Shown here: piece by piece, positions 10,268 to 20,100 of the stretch
Position numbering within the stretch: position 1 is the stretch's first letter
Layout: every line of letters begins with the position of its first letter
Origin: Notospermus geniculatus
Taxonomy: Eukaryota > Nemertea > Pilidiophora > Heteronemertea > Lineidae
Length of the DNA: 64,000 nucleotides
NCBI GenBank assembly: GCA_002633025.1
Contig: NMRB01000021.1
Coordinates: 340,973 to 404,972 of the forward strand
Direction: 5' to 3'
The notes under the pieces: model-generated
Databases searched by the model: none
Told to the model about the DNA's origin: nothing
The model's input: the letters and a program-made list of their open reading frames with translations, nothing else
Made by a program: the position numbers and the translations under genes

Positions 10268-11147
10268 GTAGGCCTAGCGTTAGACTGTGATTCACATCAT
10301 TCTTGGCCTATAGGCCTAGGCCTACTTCTCTGTACAGGCTGTACATCCACATTAGTAATGCCTGTCATGCCTGTACATTTTCTAGTGTATTTTGACACAA
10401 TGCACGCAATTCAATGCGGCAGGGTGAGGTCTTCGGCTGGCTTCAATTCAAAGGCCGCTCAACAACATTCTACTCGGTCAATCACGCCGGTCTTTGGCAG
10501 TAATGTAACATGTATTTATATAAATCGTCTAGAAAGATATCCGCTAAAATCGGAGGTCATCCTTACAAATTATTTTCACATTTTTATCACGCTCATAGGC
10601 ACTTTACTGATGAATTTAGACAGCAAAAATGGCCGACGGCCTTTAGAGACGACGATTCTGATTGGTTAATCGTTCGTGGGCTTTTAGTTTGGTTCCCAAA
10701 CCCACCGCTAGGGCCAAAAGTGAGCCCCGCGAAATGGAAGAAAACATGGCGATTTGTGACATGTTTTTCGTCGGGAAGTCCAATAATCTTTCCAATTAGG
10801 TACGCTAAAGACAACATATTCAATTTAAAAGATCATTCGTAGAATATCTTTCCATAATATAGAACACATATACATCAATTTCGTGTGAATTTAGTGCACA
10901 AATTTCAATAAATATAACTTTTTTATGCAAACGCCGGAACTTGTTTCATCATTTTCATCTGCTCTGTCTTTTGTTTGTCATGATGGTGGCCTTTTGGTCA
11001 CATGATCTCATCAATGCTCATCTTCTCTGCATGCTCTGTGTCCCTTATTATTCATTATTCGTATTGTCTCTTCCATTCCAGAATACATTTTCATGCTTTT
11101 TTTTCCATGTGAATGTGAATGTCATTCATGCATTGACATTAGGCCTA
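10268..11147. other. Upstream region of USP37
   Basis: This lies between the foldback element and the next MITE. The USP37 5' UTR exon or exons should be in 10268-12053 because an acceptor at 12058-12059 precedes the start codon, but I cannot place the first exon or the transcription start with confidence. Short frames near 10358-10842 lack matching splice phase. Confidence 0.3.
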
Positions 11148-11656
11148 CAGTGAGGACTCAAGCTCCCGATCGGGAGAAATAGAAAATTCACCACATTCGG
11201 AGAATTCTCCCAATCGGGAGAAAATTTTCCAGTCCCGTGGTCACGTGACCGCTATTTTGCAGACGCTCTATCGTCATGACAGTTTGTCATAGAAGAAATG
11301 TGGGGCATAGAATCGACAACAATCGTCATGAAAACCATGCCATCCTTAGGCTCAGACCGCAGATTACACCAGAAACAACAATCTTTGGTGCCATAAAGTG
11401 AAAATTGCGGACCAAAAATGAAATTTACATGGATTTTCATTGGGTTTTTTGCAAAATGTGCCTTGCTTCCCCCACTTCCGTTTTAGTAAATTGTGCGCAT
11501 GCGCAAATGAGCAGATACTTGCGCAAATGGTTCTAAAGAAAATTGTCCTCCTGATTGGGAGAATTTCTCTACTTTGGGGTAAAAAAACTTCTCCCGATGA
11601 GGAGAATTCTCCAGAAGTGGGGAATTTCTCCATTTCGGGAGCTTGAGTCCTCACTG
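11148..11656. mobile_element. 509-bp CAGTG-ended transposon
   Basis: Inverted ends cagtgaggactcaagctccc and complement are flanked by the 5-bp repeat gccta (11143-11147, 11657-11661). Internal subrepeats of cgggagaa/ttctccc give it a folded structure. It is one of several elements in the window that start CAG(T/G)G and have 5-6 bp duplications, compatible with hAT5/hAT6-type or related transposons (inferred). Confidence 0.75.
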
Positions 11657-12081
11657 GCCTAGGCCTCCTAAATCATGTGTGTTTTTAACACGTTCGCTGC
11701 CAAGCCATTTTTTGTGACACCCACTGCCATTGCCGCCCCTTTTTTGATAATTTCATCACGCCGAAGTACGAGTCGAACTGTAAGCCTAGCTTCATGGCAG
11801 GCACAGGCCATCATACAATGAACATTTTGCACCATGGTAGGGTCGGGCCTAGCCTTAGTCTTATACTTTCATAGCTGGGCCCCAGCTTGGCATGCAGGGC
11901 GAGGGTCAGTTTTCTTAGTCTAGTCCCTAGGCCTAGTCCAATTTGTCTATCTTCCCGCTGTAACCTGTACCTAGGCCCAGGTCTAATTCAACATTGATTA
12001 GGTGCCTAACAGTAACACGGTTCCAATGCATTCCTAATTTCTTAATTGCTCATTTTCAGGAGGCCTCACCAGCCACTAGCG

Positions 12082-14134
12082 ATGTCGTCTGACAAGTTGG
12101 TCATATGCCATGTGAAGGGGACGATAAAATATAATGGGTTTCATGATTACAGTAAGGCCTGGTTTTCTGGATCGCTCACCCTGAAGAAAGACCCCGACCG
12201 TAACGTCATTCGTTGTTACATGGGATACAAGGCAAATCCCAATACAAATCAACGGTCTTTTAAGGCAAGTAAAGTAGACCCTCCCATAGCAGGGCTTTGG
12301 TCTCACTCCTCTTTATACACTCACAGTGGATGAGGAGGAGCGAGGAGACACTGCTGTGGGAGAATACTTAATGGGCATCTCGGCCAGGAGGGCAGATCTT
12401 AGTTGAGAACAGCTGAGTACAGTTCCAGGTGGTCCTATGTGTTCCTGTCTCTTGAGGACACCTCTTAAGGACAACACCAGCAATCCCAAAGATGTCCCCA
12501 ATATAGAGGTTCCACTGTTTGTTAAAATACAGTTTGTGGAGTGTCATACGCTGCAGTCCCATTTGGTATCTTTTCTCCTTTACTAAAATTACCACAGATA
12601 CCAGTATGTTTTGTTTCCCTTAAAACCCTTGGCCTCCCTTTCATTTCACTCAGGTTTCATTTCTTTCAATCCCTAATTGACACTATTCATAAAACGTGCA
12701 TTGCAGCTGACAAACTTGATCAAGAAGGTATCTTGTCCAGGTAACTACACACGTGTACACGTCGAGCTTCATGACCAGCATAGTACAACACTCATTATCA
12801 GGGATGCACCACCTGACACTTTGAAACATCTCCACGATTGTCTGATAAAGATACGGGACAACAAGATGCCAACATCACCTGGTGAGTAAACTGATAGGCT
12901 ATCAGTATCAGTCTGCGTAAGTGTTGATCTTTGGGGAGTAGGTCTCTGGGACTGAAATCAGTGTCCTTTATGCAGCTGCAGTTGCTTCGTGACGTTCTGG
13001 GTTGGGTTGCACAAAACTCGTGTTAGTGCTAACTTGGTGTTAGCGCTAACTTTATGTTAAATGACGTAAAGACAATGGATTTTTACGTCATCTAACATAA
13101 AGTTAACGCCAGTGTTCTCGCCAGGCCTCTGAATTAGGGCGCATGCGCCCCAATTGAATCTCAGAAGCAAGTTCGCGCCCTGTCTTAAATTGCCGCGCCA
13201 CGTCTAAAAATGTCGCGCCCCGTTTAAATTTTCCGTCGCCCTGATTAAATCCACCTGTCCCACGCACAAACAAACCATCAAGAACAACAAAAACGGCTCC
13301 CAAATCAACCGTAATCGGCTTTTGTTTCACCCATCAAACATCGTCAGTGCCGCGTGGCTGGTGTAATTCGCCCGACTGTCTGATTGCAGCGAGGCCTACA
13401 TCATGTACTAGAAACATAAACACAGCGAGTGACTCATTGGCAGCAAGCCAGCGTGGTCGGTTGAGTGACAGACTAGTCGCCCTTGGCAACTGTCAATCAA
13501 CATCATCAAGCAGCACCGCCGGTCCATGCCGTCGGTGGGATCGCTGGTAGGCCAACTGACAANCCCTCAGATGCTTGGAAATCGCATCTCCTGGCATCTA
13601 GAATTCAAAATTTTCTGGGGGAGGGCCCCCAGACCCCCCGCCCGGGGCGCGCCTATGGCGCGCGGTGCCGACTTCGTCGGCACATGCTGCGCCCTGATTG
13701 ATTAAAATCCTGGCGAGAACACTGAACGCTAACACCAAGTTAGCGCTATCGTGAGTTTTGTGCAACCGGCCCCTGCTCTATAGACCTACCGGTACACACT
13801 TTTGAATTGGGGCCAGTTTCATTGTGTGATTATTTTGGACTTTTCCAGATTATGCGTCCTACAAAAGCCACTCAGCCAGCCTTCTAAGGAGCCCGAACAA
13901 AGCGTATGAATCCCCACCGCCAAAATCAAAATCTCCATCAACAAAGGTGGTGCAAAAATCAGTATCTCCATTAACAAAGGTGATGCCATCAGTGACTCCA
14001 ACGCCGAAGGTGACGCCGTCAGCGCCAAAGGTGACGCCAAAATCAGTGTCTCCAAAGCCAAAGGTGAAGCCGAAATCAGACCCACGAAGGGAAAAAGAAA
14101 ATTTTGTACCTGAATCGGGAAAAATATTCACAAG
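12082..14134 (+). CDS. USP37: USP37 exons 1-3: PH-like domain and KEN-box linker
   Basis: Exon 1 starts MSSDKLVICHVKGTIKYNG. Exons 1 and 2 join as QRSFK-LTNLIKKV, matching the F-Q-L-S-H-N-I-K-N-V step of the human PH-like domain. Exon 1 ends AAG|GCAAGT, a GC-AG intron; the only nearby GT alternative (after GCAA) would break the alignment. Exon 3 is a Lys/Pro/Ser tract with repeats such as KVTP and KSVSP, then REKENF. KEN boxes are APC/C-Cdh1 degrons and are functional in human USP37, so cell-cycle-dependent turnover is inferred. The acceptor of exon 3 is preceded by a nested transposon pair (13000-13773) in intron 2. Confidence 0.88.
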
Positions 14135-17100
14135 GTAGTGTGACGTAAAGATGAACTTCTCTGCCTTTTTATGATTATGTTTATACAGATAAATGCAGAT
14201 AGTCCTTGTGAAAAACTAAAAAGTAATTTGCTGCTCTTCTGTCAGCCTCAGCTGGGTTTGTTGCGTCAATCACATCTTCATTCTGTCAAATATTGATGTC
14301 GCTGACGTTAATGACTCTATAGTTCATCTTCCAGTGTTAAGTCAAGGCATGGCCATGGCGACAACAAAAAGTCTGAGTAAGTTATCAATGTGGTACTTTT
14401 ACTAAATGTTTGTAAACACAGTTCTCTCATGTCTTTAGTCCTGCATCCTATCTCCTCCAGCTGTTGTCCTTGAAATTGTGACCCTCCACCACAAAACCAG
14501 TCGGAAGTCGCACAGAAAATGAGCCTAAACATACTGGGCCGTATGCACCAACATAGATTATCTTGAACTCAGGTTGAGCCACAACTTTTCCATTGTCACA
14601 TCATGCCCTGGCAAACCTGAACAATTGAAAAACTGTGGCTCAGCCTGAGTTCAAGATAATCTTCGTTGGTGCATACGGCCCACTGAGATTACACCAAGAG
14701 ATAAAGAAAGAAATTAAATAGAATCACTGACTTCACAATAGACAGACAATACTGAAATTGACAGATAATTCAGTCACAACCTGCCAACCTCGGAGCGACT
14801 TCCGACTGGTTTTGTGGTGGAGGGTCAAAGCTGGTCCTGTCATTTCAGTTCACATGAGGTTAACCGTAGTAAGTCCAGTCACTTTCTTCAACGTGCTAAT
14901 GAAAAATCAGAGGAGAGCCTCGATGTACAGCTACAAAAAAGTACTTCGTCTTTCTACCCCAAGTCGTCAGAAAATGGATCTCGCTCTTATGGCCCTTTCA
15001 GCATAAGTAGGTTAGTAGTTTGGGGTGATATGTTGTAGTTCGAAGTTTTTTTTCAACTTTTTCCCCTCACGTTACTTGTTCAGTATTTAGCCTTGCTTAA
15101 ATGGGGTTTACCACCCACTTTAGGGGTCCATTCCCAAACAACAGGACTCCAAGGACTCTCGGTCAGACGGTGACCCCAGCCAGTAGGTGCCTTACACCCA
15201 GTCTTGATTCATCTTCATTTTGATCAAATCAAAAGAAACCGTATCCGTGGTAACACACCCAGTATTGTTCTGATTTCAGTGTCCCTGTGAAGAGACCGCC
15301 AGGTTTATTAAGTTTATCATCAGGTCCTAAGTCAAAGAAGCCTCGCACAACTGCTTACACATGGGCCAAAAGTCACACTGCTTCTAACAGTAGTACGCAG
15401 CCAGCAAGTCTTCAAGGGTAAGTATCTTGCCTTGATGGATGCAGATTTCTGTGGCAAAGTGAAGAGGAATTCTACAGTAGACGGATGATTTGTCACAAGC
15501 AGGGTTTCCGCCAGAGGGTAAAATGGGTAAAATTCTGTACCCTTAAATTTTTCCAGGGTACAGATCCGTACCCTCAAAAATGTTGGGTAACCATTTTTCC
15601 ATGACATGCCGGATGAAACCAAACAAATGGCATGACCCGCGTGGGGATTTTATGCTGCAAAATACGCATAAAATGGCACCAAACATCGTTTAAACGTTTT
15701 AAAAATCAAAACAATTCGAAAAAAAAATTTTTTTCAAAAAAAAATTTCGGTTCTGGCGGAAACCCTGACGAGGGATACCGTCCATAGCCCATTACCAAGG
15801 AGAAAACTCAGTTGTCAAGTAGAGATACAGACTGTTGTCCAAACTTTCATCTGTAACATTCCATTCCAGTTTTTCCAACCTCGGCAATACGTGTTACATG
15901 AATGCCATTCTCCAAGCCTTGTTCAACTTGGAAACGTTTTCTGCTGACATCCGTAATGAAGAACTTCACAGGAAGATGCCGAAGAATGAAAACCTTTTCA
16001 AGTAAGCAAGAATGATGCTTTTATCTGGTACGTTCCTTTGAAATTTGCTGATTGAGATCTGCAGATGTTTCTTGTGTTGTTTCTAGGTCACTCTCTACCC
16101 TTCTAATGTGTCGGAAGACAGAATGTTCTGCAGAGAAACGCAGGGCAGCTCTACGGCAGGTCAAAAGTGCAATATCAACGACGGCCAAACGGTTCTCAGG
16201 CTATGAACAACATGTAAGTTTCCAACGAAAAACCCTTCTGATCGTTACCTTGTAATGAGAGACTTTATCATCAATAGGTGGCAGCACTGCACCAGCGGTC
16301 CTGAACAGTGAGAAACTGATATGCAACCCAGAATGGTTTTCAAAAATTTCTACGGTAGTGAGACCCAGGCCATGGTGGCCAGAAGTTCCCCATTGGGTGG
16401 AACTATTTGTAGATCAGATAAATGTCTGCCTGTGCATCGACGTTCTGTCTTTTTCAAGTTTAAATTTTCTGTTTTTTATAGGATGCTCATGAATTCCTAA
16501 ATCAAGTATTGGACCAATTAAAAGAGGAAATAATCAAGGCCAGCAAACCCATCTCAGGACCTGAACATACCCAGGAAAACCTCCCCTCCCACAAACAGCT
16601 GCCAAATCCCACATCAATGAACTTTGAATTTGAGATTATTCATACGATCACATGTCAGAAGTGCCTCGAACAAGTCACCAAGACTGAACAGTTCAATGAT
16701 CTGTCTGTGGATATGCCACGAAAATACAGGTAAGTTCCAGATATTTAATCGGGACACGTGGGTGTGGGTGTCACCACTAATAGAGATGCAATTCCATATG
16801 CGTTTTCTCATACAAGTTCCAAAGAAGAAAGCACAAAAATTGACACACAAAGTGGTACGGTAACTATCAAGAAGTCAACTTCCAGGGCTTAGCAAATTTT
16901 CGACCCCAACTGGGGTCTTCTTCAGGCTGGCACTTTTCCACACTAGATTTCAGAAAGAAAAAAAAAACTGAAATCTAGTGTGGAAAAGTGCCAGCCTGAA
17001 GAAGACCCCGGTTGGGGTCGAAAATTTGCTAAGTCCTGGAAATTGACTTCTTGATATTCTCGTACAAGTTGGCCATTGAGAGCCAACTTGCACAGAGAAC

Positions 17101-20100
17101 TCTCACTCTCAAAGCAAACAGATGATGCACAGATTCTTAATGTATTTACATCCAGAAACTCCTCCCGCCCAGTCTCGCTCCAAGATGCCTTGGACAACTT
17201 CCTACGCAAGGAGATGATTGAATACAAGTGCGATGAATGTGGACACAAGAAGTCTGAGGTGACACACAAGTTCGCCAAGTTACCTCGGTAGGTATCAGTA
17301 GAAATGTAGGCAGGCAAATGGGGTGGCGGATCTGAGAATGGCTCTCCATTCACGCGATTTTCGAGCGACAAACACGAAAGCATTGTTCGTTTCCGCGGCA
17401 TTGGTCACGGACAAAGGATGCAGCATCGCACCGCTCGAAAATCCCATATGGCCCGGGCTGGATTCAAACCCTGGACCTGCCATTTGCTGAGCAGACATGA
17501 AACCACTAGGCCATCAGGGCTCTTCCTTGGAAGACTTGCAAGCCCTCCTTGGAAATTGGCTCTCCGATCCTGAACAATTGATTTTCAATCTTGTTTTTTT
17601 CAGAGTCCTTATTCTTCACCTCAAGCGTTATTCATTCAACTCACTGGCAGCAAACTATAAAATGGCCCGAGACATCGACATTCCAAAGTTTCTATCCCTT
17701 GGCCCTCACTGTGAGGAGGAGACATCACCGCCACAGCCCCCGGCATTCCATATGACGTAAGTTGTCTTGTCTCCTGGCATTGAGTCTAAAGCCTGTCTCG
17801 GAGTTGGACTATATATGGTCCAAAAGTTGTCCACTTTCCCTTGTATCCCCTCCAAAGCCATACTAGTTGTGGAAAAAGCAACTGGGCCTAGGCGGATTTG
17901 GGTTTGCAGAATGTTATCCTCCCCATGATTCCAATATTTCATTCCAGTCCCAAAAAGAGGCCTCATATCCGATCTGGAGCTGATCTTGACGTGCCAGACG
18001 GAACAAGACGACGTCTAGACCTCGATTCCAGTGGTGGGAAAAAATTCACTTTCAAAAAAACCAACAGATTGAGTGATAGTGATGATGAATTCCAGAAAAA
18101 GCCAGCACCGTCAAAATCTGTGGTTGATATGGAGCAATATGAGGTGAGGACTGTAGAGTGAGTACAGGGACTCAAAGATGCATGTGATCATGAAAGATGG
18201 AGCACATTGGTCATCAGTTTACTCAACTATTATCACTGCTGTCCACTACTATTGTCTACCTGGAGAGACGTACATTTCAGCTGTTATGTTGTAAGGCCGT
18301 TAACCTTTTCCTCAGTTGCGACACGCGCCTACTTTTGCTGTAATGGGCCATATTTGGCCCTGCAGTTTGTGAGTGTTTAAAAACTCGTTGTTTTTATTTC
18401 AGGCTCTGCAGGCAAGCTTAAAGGAAAAACAAAAGGAAGAAGAGGCACGGAGGGAAGCAGACAGACAGCTACAAAAAGCATTAGAATTGAGTAGAGCTGC
18501 GTCTGAGAAGGAAGAAAAATTAAAGAAGGCTGCTATTTCTAGCTTGTCCTCTGGGTATATTAGTGAATCGCAACTGAAAAATTTGTCGGAGCAGGACATG
18601 ATTGAGTTGGCAATAAAACAAAGTGCTGCAGAGACAACGGGACGACCTCCTGGTCAGAACGGCGGGGAGGTCGGGACGAAGAAGTCTAAACAGGACGTTG
18701 AGGTTAATGGGTTGTGTTTTACTGACTCGTATTCAGAGAGTGAGAATGATTTGACGGCGATCAAAGGTTCTGAGGTGGAAAAAAGCAATCCTGTCGGGAA
18801 TGTTTTGGAGCATCGGGAGATATATACTGAAGCTGCTGAAACTGAATTTCTTGTTAAGGATGGGCGACCGGCGAGTCCTCGTGATGGGGAGGAATCGGAC
18901 GGTGATAAGGATTTGTCTGTGGAGGAGTTTGAGAGTTGTGACGGGGGAACGTCACGAGGTACCTCGCCGCTTCTAGTTGATGGTGCTGATTCAAAGTTGG
19001 AGAAAAACGTTCAAACAGTGACGGTCAAAATTAATGACGCTCAGACGGATTCTAATTCATGTTTCGGTGAACTTGACGATTCTGTTCTATTAGAAAACGA
19101 TGAATTTTCTGAGCAGGGCATTGTGGGTAATGACGATGAACTCATTGTGGTGATGTCCGAGGAGGAAGACCCCCAGTCCGCCTGGATGAACATAAAGAAG
19201 AATAACGTGCTTACACCTGCTCGTTCTGCTTCTTTCCATCACAGGCGTACCTACAGTCGCTCGGAAAACAAACGGCGAGAGAAATATTTAGATTCTCCGT
19301 TCGACCGCTGTGTGTCTAGTGCTCGCAAGTTCAGCAGTTCTAGATCAAATAGTTTTGATACAGTTGTTGGGTTAGCATCAAGTCGTAAGAAGGAACCGCA
19401 GGATAAACACATGGCGTCAGATTCCTCAGGTTTTCCGTTCAACCGCCATGTGTCCAGTGCTCGCAAGTTCAACAGTTCTAAATCAGATGGTTTCGATACG
19501 ATTGACGGGTTAGCGTCGAGTCGGAAGAAGGACGCTGAGGACAAACACGTGGTGTCGGATTCCTCGGACGATGAACTCTGGGGTTCACTAGAGCAGAGTG
19601 GGAAGAAGTCATATCATGCAGGCCGGAAGACACCGCGGCGGGCACGGAAGTCATTCAACCTCGTAGACCGGGATGAAGTAGATTTAACTTGTAAGCCTGG
19701 ATCTCGGGGCTCACATCATCATAGAAAACCTTTCCCTGCATCTTCTATTTATACAGTGCAACCTCTTTTTTCAGGATTCCCTTGAAACTGACAGTGCTGT
19801 CCTTTAATGAGAGGTGTCCTGTCCTGATTACAGAGGTCAAAATGAAATGATAGTACCAATTTTGGTGTCCCTATTAACAGGGTTTCCTAGAATAGGTGTC
19901 TGCTTAAGGGAGGTTCCAGGCTGGGGACTGACTTGATTTATGTTTCAGACACCCTGGCCTTAGGACTGACAAATACTGTCCTGAATATTGAGAGGTGCTC
20001 TGATTACAGAGGTCAAAAAATGAAAAGATATCCATTTAGGACTCAAGTTAGGTGTCCTTGTAGAGCAGTGTCCTAGTAGTAGAGGTGTCCGTAAGGGAGG

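Noticed and set aside
16960-17030. Hammerhead ribozyme
   Set aside because: CUGANGA and GAAA words flank a hairpin, but an extra A, missing stem III and the degenerate second copy argue against it; kept only as a low-interest note.
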